Assembly: GCF_001187505.1 (NCBI RefSeq)
Contig: NZ_CP012150.1
Coordinates: 2,046,001-2,110,000, forward strand
DNA: 64,000 bases
Origin: Mycolicibacterium goodii
GTDB taxonomy: Bacteria > Actinomycetota > Actinomycetes > Mycobacteriales > Mycobacteriaceae
Direction: 5' to 3'
This document shows, one piece after another, positions 9,958 to 19,141 of this stretch. The position numbers and the translations under genes were made by a program. A model generated the notes under the pieces. That model was not told where the DNA came from. It made no database searches and worked only from the letters and a program-made list of their open reading frames with translations. Positions within the stretch are counted from its first letter, which is position 1. Every line of letters begins with the position of its first letter.

Positions 9958-11096
9958 CCAGCCCCAAGCCGCACCACGTGGACATTCCCGCTCAATCTGC
10001 CGGTGGTGCAACGATTCTCGAGATCGGGCAGCAGTCCGACGTGTGGCGTGAGATCGCCGCACGCGCGCACGCCGACACCGTTGCCTTCCTCCGCCCGATC
10101 CTCGAACGCCCCGATCTGCGTGTCATCCTCACCGGCGCGGGCAGCTCGGCATTCATCGGTGAGATCGTGGCGGCACCGCTGCGTCGCAACCTGAAACGCC
10201 GCGTCGAGGCCATCGCGACCACCGACATCGTCGCCGCCCCGCTGGATCACCTCGAGCCGGATACGCCGACCCTGCTGGTCTCGTTCGGCCGCTCCGGCAA
10301 CAGCCCGGAAAGTGTGGCGACCACACAACTCGCCGACGAACTGCTCACCGACGTCTGGCATCTGATCCTCACCTGCGACCCGGAGGGAACCCTGGCACGC
10401 ACCCATGCGGCGCGGGCCGACTCGCAGGTGGTGTACATGCCCGCGCGCACCAACGACTCGGGCTTTGCGATGACGTCGAGCCTGACGTCGATGTTGTTGA
10501 CCTGCCTGCTGCTGCTCGGCGGGGCCGGTCCGGACAATGTGGCGGCCCTGGCCGCCGCGGCCGAACACGTCGCCGGTCTGCAACCCGACATCCGCGACCT
10601 GGCACGCGCCAAGAAGCAGCGCTTCGTCTACCTGGGCAGTGGGCCGCTGACCGGGCTCGCCAGGGAATCGGCGCTCAAGATGCTCGAGCTCACCGCGGGT
10701 GAGGTCGTCACCTACTTCGACTCACCGCTGGGCTTCCGGCACGGCCCCAAATCGGTGCTCGACTCCGACACCCTGGCCATCGTGTACGTCTCCACCGATC
10801 CCTACACGCGCCGGTACGACCTCGACATCATCGCCGAGCTACGCGAGCAGTTGGGGCAGGACGCCGTGAAAGTCATCGGCGCGGAAGCGATCCCGGACGA
10901 TCTCGGCCCGGCACTGGTGCTGCCGGGGCTCAGCGGCCTCGATGACGCACAGGTGGCGCTGCCGTACCTGGTGTTCGCGCAGTACCTCGCGCTGTTCTCG
11001 TCACTGGAGTACGGCAATACACCGGACAACCCGTTCCCGTCCGGGGAAGTGAGCCGCGTCGTCAAAGGCGTCACGATCCATCCGATGGAACGGTGA
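9954..11096 (+). CDS. agaS: AgaS-type SIS-domain sugar isomerase/deaminase
   Basis: A 380-residue protein with two SIS (sugar isomerase) domains. The first contains LTGAGSSAF (about 59-67) and SFGRSGNSPES (about 108-118), the phosphosugar-binding Ser-rich loops; the second contains YLGSGPLTGLARESALKMLELTAGE. AgaS proteins act on galactosamine-6-phosphate (deaminase/isomerase to tagatose-6-phosphate). The ATG overlaps the KbaZ stop. Its position with KbaY/KbaZ is the main reason to propose amino-sugar (galactosamine) breakdown; no N-acetylgalactosamine-6-phosphate deacetylase is seen in the window, so the acetylated sugar may be handled elsewhere. Confidence 0.87.
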   Translation: MTSPKPHHVDIPAQSAGGATILEIGQQSDVWREIAARAHADTVAFLRPILERPDLRVILTGAGSSAFIGEIVAAPLRRNLKRRVEAIATTDIVAAPLDHLEPDTPTLLVSFGRSGNSPESVATTQLADELLTDVWHLILTCDPEGTLARTHAARADSQVVYMPARTNDSGFAMTSSLTSMLLTCLLLLGGAGPDNVAALAAAAEHVAGLQPDIRDLARAKKQRFVYLGSGPLTGLARESALKMLELTAGEVVTYFDSPLGFRHGPKSVLDSDTLAIVYVSTDPYTRRYDLDIIAELREQLGQDAVKVIGAEAIPDDLGPALVLPGLSGLDDAQVALPYLVFAQYLALFSSLEYGNTPDNPFPSGEVSRVVKGVTIHPMER

Positions 11097-12073
11097 TCGA
11101 CATGACCTGCTACCTCGGGGTTGACGGCGGTGGATCGAAAACCGCCTTCGCCCTCATCGACGACCGGGGACATGTCCTGGCCCGCGCCACAGCGCCGACG
11201 TCCTACTACTTCAACGACGGCTTCGACGTCGTCGAGCGCGTTCTGGCACAGGGTGTTTCCGAGGTCTGCGCCCAGGCGGGCTGTACCGCCGCCGACATCG
11301 ACGCCGCATTCTTCGGCATTCCCGGTTACGGCGAGGCCAGCGCCGACATCGCGCGCCTGGACGCGGTGCCGGCCCGGGTGCTCGGACACGACCGCTACCG
11401 CTGCGACAACGACATGGTGTGCGGCTGGGCCGGATCCCTGGCCTGCGCGGACGGTATCAACGTCATCAGCGGAACCGGCTCCATGACCTATGGCGAACGC
11501 CAAGGCGTCGGCCACCGGGTCGGCGGCTGGGGTGAACTGTTCGGCGACGAAGGATCGGCGTACTGGGTTGCCACACAAGGGCTCAACGCGTTCACCCGGA
11601 TGAGCGACGGCAGGCTCCCCCGCGGTGCCCTGCATGTGTTGCTCAGCGAGCGCCTGGAACTGGTGAGCGACCTCGACGTCGTCAGCCTCATCATCGAGAA
11701 ATGGTCGGGCAACCGCAGTAAGATCGCGGCACTGGCGACCACGGTGTGCGACGCCGCGCGCGACGGGGACGCCACCGCGAAGAAGATCCTCTCCGCCGCG
11801 GTCGACGAACTCGTCGGGCTGGTCGACACCACCGCCAGACTGATCGGTTTCACCGAACATGAAACCGTACCGGTGTCGTACTCCGGTGGCATGTTCTCCG
11901 GGGCGGAATTCCTGCAGATGTTCGCCACGGCGCTGCAAGCGCGCCCCACCAAGTACGACCTGAAACGTCCCCTTCTCGATCCCGCTCTCGGTGCCGCCCT
12001 CTACGCGGCAAAACACATCGGCCGTCCGCTGAACCCCGATGCGCTGCACCAACTCGCCTCTTCCACCCATTGA
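11093..12073 (+). CDS. BadF/BadG-type ATPase, N-acetylglucosamine kinase-like sugar kinase
   Basis: A 326-residue member of the ASKHA superfamily (BadF/BadG/BcrA/BcrD, Pfam family also containing NAGK). The phosphate-1 loop YLGVDGGGSKTAFAL is at residues 7-21 and the phosphate-2 segment ISGTGSM near residue 125. In a sugar operon this type phosphorylates N-acetylhexosamines or hexosamines after ABC import, supplying the 6-phosphate that AgaS needs in the absence of a PTS. The GTG at 11093 overlaps the AgaS stop (GTGA); a Met four codons in is the alternative start. Confidence 0.8.
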   Translation: MIDMTCYLGVDGGGSKTAFALIDDRGHVLARATAPTSYYFNDGFDVVERVLAQGVSEVCAQAGCTAADIDAAFFGIPGYGEASADIARLDAVPARVLGHDRYRCDNDMVCGWAGSLACADGINVISGTGSMTYGERQGVGHRVGGWGELFGDEGSAYWVATQGLNAFTRMSDGRLPRGALHVLLSERLELVSDLDVVSLIIEKWSGNRSKIAALATTVCDAARDGDATAKKILSAAVDELVGLVDTTARLIGFTEHETVPVSYSGGMFSGAEFLQMFATALQARPTKYDLKRPLLDPALGAALYAAKHIGRPLNPDALHQLASSTH

Positions 12074-12109
12074 CATCCATCGCCTGATTTCGACCGAATC
12101 GAGCCCACC

Positions 12110-13081
12110 ATGACCATGCCACAGTCGGATTCACCGAAAGTCTCCGCCCGCCACCCGCGCAGCTGGATCTTCTACGCGACCCTCCTGGTCATCTTCTGGG
12201 GCGTCTGGGGCGCGTTCTCGGCCCTGCCCGCCACCTGGTACGGCTACCCCGACGAGATGATCTACTGCATCTGGGCGCTGACCATGATCATCCCCGCGGT
12301 GTTCGCGCTGCGCGGTGAGCGATTCGACCGCCGCCCGAAGGCCGCCATCTACGGTGTGCTCATCGGGCTCACCGGTGCGGGCGGTCAGCTGCTGTTGTTC
12401 CAGGCGCTCACCATGGGCCCGGCATACCTGATCTTCCCGATCGTCTCGATCTCACCGGCGATCACGGTGCTGATGGCGATGGTGCTGCTGCGTGAGCGCA
12501 TCAGCGGGTTGGCCAGCCTCGGCCTGATCGCCGCCCTCGCCGCGATCGTGCTGTTCAGCATCACCGGCGGCGATTCGGACGGCTCGTCGGGACCCTGGCT
12601 GCCGCTTGCGGTGCTGATCTGCGTCGCCTGGGGTGTGCAGGCCTACTTCATGCGCAAGACCGCAACCATCGGGGTCAACGAGGCCACCACCTTCGGCTGG
12701 ATGGCCATCACCGCCATCGCACTCATTCCCGTCGCGGTGATCTCGATGGGCGGCATCCCCACCGGATTCCCCTGGCAGGCACCGGTTCTGACGGCGGGAA
12801 CGCAGGTACTCAACGCGGTCGGCGCGTTGTTCCTGGTGATGGCACTCAGCCGCGGCAAGGCCACCATCGTGGCGCCCACCACCAACGCCCTGGCGCCAGC
12901 CCTGACCATCGTGGTGTCCCTCATCGCCTACCAGACGCTGCCCACTCCGTACGGTGCGGTCGGTATCGTGCTGGCGCTGCTCGGCTCCACACTGATGGTC
13001 TACAGCGACGAAAAGCGCGGTGAGGCACCAACCGCCGCGCTCGCCAACCCCGACACAACGACACAGAGGAGCCGCGCATGA
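12110..13081 (+). CDS. DMT-superfamily (EamA-like) membrane transporter
   Basis: A 323-residue protein with about ten hydrophobic segments organised as an internal duplication typical of the drug/metabolite transporter superfamily. The first helix begins SWIFYATLLVIFWGVWGAF, and the EamA-type segment ending LLRERISGL closes the first half. It is embedded in the sugar operon, starting 36 bp after the kinase and overlapping the next GH4 gene by four bases. It may export or import a sugar or a by-product; the substrate cannot be assigned. Confidence 0.8.
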   Translation: MTMPQSDSPKVSARHPRSWIFYATLLVIFWGVWGAFSALPATWYGYPDEMIYCIWALTMIIPAVFALRGERFDRRPKAAIYGVLIGLTGAGGQLLLFQALTMGPAYLIFPIVSISPAITVLMAMVLLRERISGLASLGLIAALAAIVLFSITGGDSDGSSGPWLPLAVLICVAWGVQAYFMRKTATIGVNEATTFGWMAITAIALIPVAVISMGGIPTGFPWQAPVLTAGTQVLNAVGALFLVMALSRGKATIVAPTTNALAPALTIVVSLIAYQTLPTPYGAVGIVLALLGSTLMVYSDEKRGEAPTAALANPDTTTQRSRA

Positions 13082-14382
13082 AACCCACCGTTGCGATCAT
13101 CGGCGCGGGCAGCGTCGAGTTCACCCGCGAACTGCTCGGTGACATCCTGTCGTTCCCCGAGCTCGCCTCGACGCGGATCATGTTGCACGACATCAACACC
13201 GAGCGCCTCGAAACCGCGGAGGCCATCGCACGGGCGACCGCCCGCGCGGCGGATGCCGACCCGGAGATCGCCGCCACCACCGAACGCCGCCGCGCGCTCG
13301 ACGGCGCCGACTACGTGATCAACGTCATCCAGGTCGGCATGCACGAGGCCACCGTGCGGGACTTCGAGATCCCGGCCCGCTACGGGCTGAACCAGACCAT
13401 CGGCGACACCATCGGTATCGGTGGGATCTTCCGCGGCCTGCGGACATTCCCGGTGCTCGCCGGCATCGCCAGGGACATGGCACAGATGTGCCCGGACGCC
13501 TGGCTGCTGAACTACACCAACCCGATGGCCATGAACGTCACGTTCCTGCACCACATCGCACCACGGCTCAAGGTGCTCGGCCTGTGCCACTCGGTGTACT
13601 GGACCATGGTCGGCCTGTGCGAACTGATCGACGTTCCCTACGAGGAGGTTTCGTACTGGTCGGCCGGCGTCAACCACCAGGCCTGGGTGCTGCGCTGGGA
13701 ACGCAACGGCCAGAACCTCTATCCGCAGCTCGACCGGCGGATCGCCGCCGACCCGGAGCTGCAGCGTCGCGTCCGGGTCGACATGTACCGGCGCCTGAGC
13801 TACTACCCAACGGAGACCAGCGAACATTCCAGCGAGTACGTGCCGTGGTACGTACACCACCCGCGCGAAATCGACCGGCTGCGCATCAACATCGGCGAAT
13901 ACGTGTCGATCAGCGAGGCCAACCTCGTCGAGTACGCCAAGGTGCGGGCCGAACTGGCCGGCGCCGATTCACTGCCCATCGACACCGGATCGACCGAATA
14001 CGCCCCCCAGGTGATCCACTCACTGGAAACCGGTACCACGAGGGTCATCTCGGCCAATGTCGTCAACCAGGGCCTCATCACGAACCTGCCCGACGGCGTG
14101 GCCGTCGAGGTTCCCACGACACTGGACGCCCTCGGCGCGCACCCCATGCGGGTCGGAGACCTGCCGCCGCAGTGCGCCGCACTCAACCGCAACTTCCTCG
14201 GCCCCGTCGACCTGACGGTGCGCGCCGCGGTCGACGGCGATCCGCGGCTGGTTCGTGCCGCGGCCATGGTCGACCCCAACACCGCGGCCACCCTCACCGT
14301 CGATGAGATCTGGCAGCTGTGCGACGAACTGACCGCTGCGCACGGGGACCTGCTGCCCGAACCGCTGCGGACAGCCCTGTGA
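13078..14382 (+). CDS. GH4-family alpha-galactosidase/6-phospho-glycosidase (MelA-like)
   Basis: A complete 434-residue GH4 enzyme using NAD+ and Mn2+. Residues 5-15 (VAIIGAGSVEF) form the dinucleotide-binding start; NYTNPM lies at 145-150; metal ligands are Cys170 in LGLCHSV and His200 in GVNHQAW. This signature set (CHSV, NHQAW) fits MelA-like alpha-galactosidases/alpha-galacturonidases better than phospho-beta-glucosidases. It overlaps the DMT transporter stop and precedes a second ABC importer by 42 bp, suggesting that the importer brings in an alpha-galactoside or related disaccharide. Activity on phosphorylated versus free substrate is not decided by sequence. Confidence 0.9.
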   Translation: MKPTVAIIGAGSVEFTRELLGDILSFPELASTRIMLHDINTERLETAEAIARATARAADADPEIAATTERRRALDGADYVINVIQVGMHEATVRDFEIPARYGLNQTIGDTIGIGGIFRGLRTFPVLAGIARDMAQMCPDAWLLNYTNPMAMNVTFLHHIAPRLKVLGLCHSVYWTMVGLCELIDVPYEEVSYWSAGVNHQAWVLRWERNGQNLYPQLDRRIAADPELQRRVRVDMYRRLSYYPTETSEHSSEYVPWYVHHPREIDRLRINIGEYVSISEANLVEYAKVRAELAGADSLPIDTGSTEYAPQVIHSLETGTTRVISANVVNQGLITNLPDGVAVEVPTTLDALGAHPMRVGDLPPQCAALNRNFLGPVDLTVRAAVDGDPRLVRAAAMVDPNTAATLTVDEIWQLCDELTAAHGDLLPEPLRTAL

Positions 14383-14424
14383 GAACCGACCGATCATGAA
14401 CCCATCCGAACAAGGAGTCCTACC

Positions 14425-15705
14425 GTGATACGACGCTGGATGTGCCTGGCCGTGGTCACCGCTCTCGCCTGTCTGCTCACCGCATGCGGCGGCGGTGGCT
14501 CGTCATCGTCGGGTCCGATCGAGATCGCCGTGTGGCACGGCTACCAGGACACCGAAGGCGAGGCCTTCAAAGGGCTGATCGCCCAGTACAACAAGGAACA
14601 CCCCGACGTCCACGTCACCGATCTGTACTCCAGCAACGACCTGGTGCTGCAGAAGGTGCTGACGGCCGTGCGGGGCGGCAGCGCCCCGGATGTCGCCTAC
14701 ATGTTCGGTTCGTGGTCGCCGAACATCGCGAAGATCCCTCAGGTGGTGGACATGTCCGACGTGGTGTCCCAGTCGGATTGGAACTGGGACGACTTCTACC
14801 CGGCCGAGCGGGAGGCCGCGACCGTCGGCGACAAGATCGTCGGCATCCCGGCACTGGTCGACAACCTCGCCATCGTCTACAACAAGAAGCTGTTCGCCGA
14901 CGCCGGTGTCGCGCCGCCGAACGCGAACTGGACCTGGGACGACTTCCGCACGGCCGCAGCGAAACTCACCGATTCCGCGAAGGGTCAGTACGGTTGGCTG
15001 ATCCCCGCCGACGGCAGTGAGGACACCGTCTGGCACTACATCCCGATGCTGTGGGAGGCCGGCGGCGACATCCTGACGCCGGACAACGAGCGGGCCGCCT
15101 TCAACTCCGAAGCCGGTGTCACCTCGCTCACGATGCTGCAGGACATGGCCGTCACCGACAAGTCGCTGTACCTGGACACCACCAACGAGAACGGGCCGAA
15201 GCTGATGAACAGCGGCAAGGTCGGCATGCTCATCACCGGCCCGTGGGACCTGAGCCAGTTGTCGGACATCGACTACGGCGTGCAGGTGATGCCCACCTTC
15301 GCGGGATCGAGCGGTGCGCACCAGACCATCTCGGGCCCGGACAACTGGGTGGTGTTCAACAACGGCGACAAGCGCAAGCAGGCGTCGATCGACTTCGTCA
15401 AGTGGTTGACCGCACCCGAGCAGGTCAAGGCCTTCTCGCTGCAGACCGGCGACCTGCCCACCCGGCACTCGGTCGGCGACGACCAGGCGTTCCGCGATCA
15501 ACTCGACCAGAAACTGCCCGGCAGCGCGGTGTTCGTGGAGAACCTGAACAACGCGAAGAAGGCGCGCCCGGCGGTCGAACAGTACCCGGCGATCTCGGAG
15601 GCGTTGGGTCAGGCGATCGTGGCCGTCATGCTCGGCAAGGAACAGCCCGCGGCCGCGCTGAATTCGGCTGCCGAGGCCACCGACTCGGCGTTGGCCGGGA
15701 AATAG
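14425..15705 (+). CDS. Sugar ABC transporter substrate-binding lipoprotein (second system)
   Basis: A 426-residue family-1 solute-binding protein. The signal peptide ends in LTAC with lipidated Cys21, followed by a Gly/Ser linker; the mature protein opens with IEIAVWHGYQDTEG, the typical CUT1 binding-protein start. The GTG start at 14425 is supported by AAGGAG at 14411-14416. It feeds the permeases at 15721-17555. Sequence similarity to the 2539-3915 lipoprotein is only family-level, so the two importers are probably not a recent duplication. Confidence 0.92.
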   Translation: MIRRWMCLAVVTALACLLTACGGGGSSSSGPIEIAVWHGYQDTEGEAFKGLIAQYNKEHPDVHVTDLYSSNDLVLQKVLTAVRGGSAPDVAYMFGSWSPNIAKIPQVVDMSDVVSQSDWNWDDFYPAEREAATVGDKIVGIPALVDNLAIVYNKKLFADAGVAPPNANWTWDDFRTAAAKLTDSAKGQYGWLIPADGSEDTVWHYIPMLWEAGGDILTPDNERAAFNSEAGVTSLTMLQDMAVTDKSLYLDTTNENGPKLMNSGKVGMLITGPWDLSQLSDIDYGVQVMPTFAGSSGAHQTISGPDNWVVFNNGDKRKQASIDFVKWLTAPEQVKAFSLQTGDLPTRHSVGDDQAFRDQLDQKLPGSAVFVENLNNAKKARPAVEQYPAISEALGQAIVAVMLGKEQPAAALNSAAEATDSALAGK

Positions 15706-15720
15706 GCCGGCGGGGCCGAT

Positions 15721-16632
15721 ATGACCGAACACGTCGCCACTCGACACTCCTGGCGTGACCGCCTCGGTCACTCCGAACACGCGGCGGGCTGGACGTTGGT
15801 GAGCCCGGCAGTTGCGCTGATCGGCGTGTTCGGTCTGCTGCCGGTGCTCATGTCGCTGACGCTGTCGTTTCAGCACTCCGATCTGCTGACACCGGAAACC
15901 CCGTGGGTGGGACTGGAGAACTACCGCAAGCTGGCCGACGATCCGGTGTTCGTCGACGCGATCAAGCACACCATCATCTACACCGCGCTCTTCGTCCCGG
16001 GGACGATGATCGTCGGGTTGCTGGTGGCGGCGGCGCTGAACCGCTCGGTGCGGTTCATCTCGGTGTACCGGACCGCGGCGTACATCACGATGGCGGTGTC
16101 GACGATCTCGCAGGGCATCATCTTCCTGTGGCTGACCGACCGTGACTACGGTCTGGTCAATGCGGCCCTCAACGCCGTCGGCGTGTCGTCACAGCCGTTC
16201 CTGGCATCGCCGTCACAGGCGCTGTATGTGATCGTCGCGATGACGATCTGGGGATGGACCGGATTCTCGGTGATCGTGTATCTGGCTGCGCTGCAGGGTG
16301 TTCCCGCCGAGTTGCACGAGGCCGCGGCGATCGACGGCGCCTCCGCGTTCACCCGGTTCCGCACCATCACGGTGCCGCTGCTCGGGCCGGCGAACATCTT
16401 CCTCGTGGTCTGGCTGACCATCAACGCGCTGCAGTTGTTCGACGAGGTCTACGCCACCACGCGCGGTGGGCCGCTGCGTGCCACCACCGTCATCGTGTAC
16501 TACCTGTGGGACCGCGCCTTCGTGCAGTTCGACGCCGGGTACGCCGCGGCGATGGCCTACGTGCTGTTCGTCGTCATCCTGGTGATCACCGCTGTCCAGT
16601 TCCGTCTCGCACGGAGGTACGTGCACACATGA
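15721..16632 (+). CDS. Sugar ABC transporter permease (MalF type, second system)
   Basis: A 303-residue six-helix permease. The EAA loop EAAAIDGASAFTRF begins at residue 200. It starts 15 bp after the lipoprotein gene; its stop overlaps the next permease start (ATGA). The Shine-Dalgarno is weak, so it may rely on coupling from the lipoprotein message. Confidence 0.93.
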   Translation: MTEHVATRHSWRDRLGHSEHAAGWTLVSPAVALIGVFGLLPVLMSLTLSFQHSDLLTPETPWVGLENYRKLADDPVFVDAIKHTIIYTALFVPGTMIVGLLVAAALNRSVRFISVYRTAAYITMAVSTISQGIIFLWLTDRDYGLVNAALNAVGVSSQPFLASPSQALYVIVAMTIWGWTGFSVIVYLAALQGVPAELHEAAAIDGASAFTRFRTITVPLLGPANIFLVVWLTINALQLFDEVYATTRGGPLRATTVIVYYLWDRAFVQFDAGYAAAMAYVLFVVILVITAVQFRLARRYVHT

Positions 16633-17555
16633 CGACGACACCACACATCGCCGCGCCGGTGGCCGAAGCGGCCGCACCCGTGAGCGACCGCGGGTCGGCG
16701 CCGACGCCCCGCAAAGGTCTGCGATTGCCGTTCAGCCCTTGGCATCTGGTGCTCATCCCGGTCACGTTCCTGCTCATCCTGCCGCTGCTGTGGATGCTGG
16801 TGACGTCGTTGCAGACCGAAGGCGAGGCCAACCGCTTCCCGCCGGTGCTGCTGCCGGAGAGCCCCCGGTTCGAGAACTACTCCGAGGCCTGGGCCACCGC
16901 GCCCTTCGGGCACTTCTTCCTCAACAGCTTCGCGGTGACCGGTGTGGTGTTGGTGAGCAATCTCGTCGTCTGCAGCCTCGCCGGCTACGCGTTCGCCCGT
17001 ATCCGGTTCCTCGGCCGGGGAGCGCTTTTCGTGACGCTGATGGCCACGCTGATGGTGCCGTTCCAGGTGACCATGATCCCGGTGTTCCTGATCGTCAAAT
17101 GGTTCGGCGACAACGTGTGGGAGGGCCTGGGCATCGACCACATCGGCGCGCTGATGCTGCCGAACCTGGCGACCGCGTTCGGCATCTTCTTCCTGCGGCA
17201 GTTCTTCCTGACCGTGCCGGTAGAACTCGAAGACGCCGCACGGGTGGACGGAACGTCGCGGTTGGGCGTGTTGTTCAAGATCATCCTGCCGCTGTCGCTG
17301 CCGGCTTTGTCGACATTGGCCGCGCTGACCGTGCTGACGTCGTGGAACGATTTCCTGTGGCCGCTGATCGTGATCACCTCGCAGGACCAGATGACAGTTC
17401 CGTTGGGCCTCAGCTATTTCCAGGGCGCACACCGGGTCAAATGGCCGCTGCTGATGGCGGCCAACGTGATGAGTTTGTTGCCGATGCTGCTGGTGTTCAT
17501 CGGGGCGCAGCGGTATTTCGTGCAGTCCGTGGCCAGCACCGGCCTCAAGGGCTGA
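16629..17555 (+). CDS. Sugar ABC transporter permease (MalG type, second system)
   Basis: A 308-residue six-helix permease with an extended Ala/Pro-rich cytoplasmic N-terminus (residues 1-35). The EAA-like loop EDAARVDGTSRLGV begins at residue 201. The ATG at 16629 overlaps the preceding stop. Together with the MalF-type neighbour it forms the pore of the second importer. Confidence 0.93.
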   Translation: MTTTPHIAAPVAEAAAPVSDRGSAPTPRKGLRLPFSPWHLVLIPVTFLLILPLLWMLVTSLQTEGEANRFPPVLLPESPRFENYSEAWATAPFGHFFLNSFAVTGVVLVSNLVVCSLAGYAFARIRFLGRGALFVTLMATLMVPFQVTMIPVFLIVKWFGDNVWEGLGIDHIGALMLPNLATAFGIFFLRQFFLTVPVELEDAARVDGTSRLGVLFKIILPLSLPALSTLAALTVLTSWNDFLWPLIVITSQDQMTVPLGLSYFQGAHRVKWPLLMAANVMSLLPMLLVFIGAQRYFVQSVASTGLKG

Positions 17556-17592
17556 AGGATGACCCCGTGCGAACGACAAGAGGAGTGAAGCG

Positions 17593-18714
17593 TTGGCGGA
17601 GGTAGAGTTTCGCGATGTCACGCGCCGGTACCCGGGTGGGGTGCACGCGCTCAAAGGCCTCAACCTCACGGTGGCCGACGGTGAGTTCCTGATCCTGGTG
17701 GGGCCGTCGGGTTGCGGGAAGAGCACCGCGCTGCGGATGCTGGCGGGCCTGGACAAACCGACGTCGGGTGAGATCCGGATCGGCGGCAGCGTCGTCAACG
17801 ATCTGTCACCCGGGCAGCGTGACATCGCGATGGTGTTCCAGAACTACGCGCTGTATCCGCACATGTCGGTGTACCGCAACCTGGCCTACGGGCTGCGGCA
17901 GCGGCGGACGCCGCGGGCCGAGATCGACCGCCGTGTGCGCGAAACCGCCGAACTGCTACAGATCACCGACTTTCTCGATCGCAAACCGGGCCAGCTCTCC
18001 GGCGGGCAACGCCAGCGCGTCGCCATGGGGCGTGCGCTGGTGCGCGAGCCGCAGGTGTTCCTGCTCGACGAACCGCTGTCGAACCTGGACGCCAAACTGC
18101 GCAACCAGGTGCGCGGCGATCTCAAGCGGTTGCACCGGGCGGTTCCGGTGACGTCCATCTATGTCACCCACGATCAGGTGGAAGCGATGACCCTGGGGGA
18201 CCGGTTGTGCGTGATGTCCGAGGGTGAGGTGCAGCAGACCGGCACCACCGATGACATCTACAACCGGCCCGCCAACACGTTCGTCGCGGCGTTCATGGGT
18301 AGTCCGCCGATGAACCTGATGCCGGGCGTCGTGCGGTCCGGCGTTCTGCACATCGGTGGTGAGCCGGTCACGCCGGTGTCGTGTCCGGAGGGCCCGGTGA
18401 CCGTCGGTGCCCGTCCCGAGCACATGCAACTGAGCCCGGCCCGGGTCGAGGGCGCTGGGGGACTGGTGCCCGCGCGTGTCGATTTCGTGGAACCGCTCGG
18501 TAGCCACAGCCTGGTGACGGCTCTCATCGACAATGCCGCCAATGGTGCTTCCGTGGAGACGCGGGTCATCGTGCAGGCGCCCGCGGATACGGACCTGCCG
18601 TCCGGCGCGATCATCGGCCTGACGCTGCCGCCGCAGCGAACCTATTTCTTCGACGCCGAGACGGGAGAAGCGTTGGCGGTCAGCGGTCTGGGACGGGAGC
18701 GCATATCGCTGTGA
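17593..18714 (+). CDS. Sugar ABC transporter ATP-binding protein (second system)
   Basis: A 373-residue ABC ATPase: Walker A GPSGCGKST at residues 37-45, signature LSGGQ at 135-139, Walker B ending LDEP, switch histidine in VTHDQVEAM, and a C-terminal OB-fold domain with VGARPEHM. The likely start is TTG at 17593, eight bases after AGGAG (17581-17585); no ATG or GTG is better placed. It ends the operon, followed by a strong inverted repeat at 18737. Confidence 0.92.
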   Translation: MAEVEFRDVTRRYPGGVHALKGLNLTVADGEFLILVGPSGCGKSTALRMLAGLDKPTSGEIRIGGSVVNDLSPGQRDIAMVFQNYALYPHMSVYRNLAYGLRQRRTPRAEIDRRVRETAELLQITDFLDRKPGQLSGGQRQRVAMGRALVREPQVFLLDEPLSNLDAKLRNQVRGDLKRLHRAVPVTSIYVTHDQVEAMTLGDRLCVMSEGEVQQTGTTDDIYNRPANTFVAAFMGSPPMNLMPGVVRSGVLHIGGEPVTPVSCPEGPVTVGARPEHMQLSPARVEGAGGLVPARVDFVEPLGSHSLVTALIDNAANGASVETRVIVQAPADTDLPSGAIIGLTLPPQRTYFFDAETGEALAVSGLGRERISL

Positions 18715-18736
18715 TCGCCTGACCAATTGAGGAACG

Positions 18737-18798
18737 CGCCGTGCGTAACGCCACGGCGGAGAAACGCGCCCGGGGCCGCCACTGCGTTACGCACGGCG
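18737..18798 (+). terminator. 15-bp perfect inverted repeat after ABC operon, candidate terminator
   Basis: CGCCGTGCGTAACGC at 18737-18751 is exactly complementary to 18784-18798, with an inner GGCGG/CCGCC stem (18755-18759 with 18776-18780). The hairpin starts 22 bp after the ATPase stop. There is no T-run, which is common for mycobacterial intrinsic terminators, so termination is inferred; a protein-binding or transcript-stabilising role is possible. Confidence 0.55.
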
Positions 18799-18867
18799 TC
18801 GAAACCCATGGTTGATTTCCGGACTCCGCCCGGTGTAGGCAGGCAGTAAGGCCGAGATCGGAGTGAC

Positions 18868-18978
18868 ATGGATCCGAATCCTGACTATGACGCCAGCGAC
18901 GAAATCGAGTATTTCTTCAATTGGCTGCCCTGGGCGCTGCGGGGTGTTTATCCGCCGCCCGCATATCCACCGGTATAG
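18868..18978 (+). CDS. Possible small acidic protein (36 aa) upstream of porin
   Basis: An ATG at 18868, preceded by GGAG (18860-18863), opens 36 codons ending at TAG 18976-18978. The peptide starts MDPNPDYDASDEIEYFF, has an aromatic middle (NWLPWALRG) and a Pro/Tyr-rich tail. It is strongly acidic at the N-terminus, has no signal peptide and no recognised family. The site and unusual composition favour a real gene, but the length leaves chance possible. It lies between the operon-end hairpin and the porin promoter region. Confidence 0.4.
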   Translation: MDPNPDYDASDEIEYFFNWLPWALRGVYPPPAYPPV

Positions 18979-19141
18979 GTGTCATTCGGCGGTCTAACTG
19001 CCCGGGTCCGCATGCAAAATTAAGAGCAATATGAGATCCCACTAATCGCTCTCCCATCAGGCACCACAAAGGTCACACTGACATCACGAAAATGTTCGGT
19101 GGACCGCGGGGGGCCTACCGGCGAGAGACCGGAGGGACAAC
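18979..19141 (+). promoter_or_regulatory. Porin upstream region and ribosome-binding site
   Basis: The 163 bp before the porin include a more AT-rich stretch (about 19013-19035, AAAATTAAGAGCAATATGAG) that could hold the promoter, and a good Shine-Dalgarno GGAGGG at 19131-19136, five bases before the ATG. No exact -10/-35 pair is assigned. The rest of the 427-bp span after the ABC operon is the hairpin and the 36-codon ORF. Confidence 0.4.

Noticed and set aside
14503-15969. 488-codon minus-strand open frame
   Set aside because: Antisense to the second sugar-binding lipoprotein; Arg/Val/Gly-rich with no motif.
18737-18798. Inverted repeat considered as insertion-sequence end or CRISPR-like repeat
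   Set aside because: There is only one copy pair, no transposase and no repeat-spacer periodicity; a terminator or regulatory hairpin fits better.
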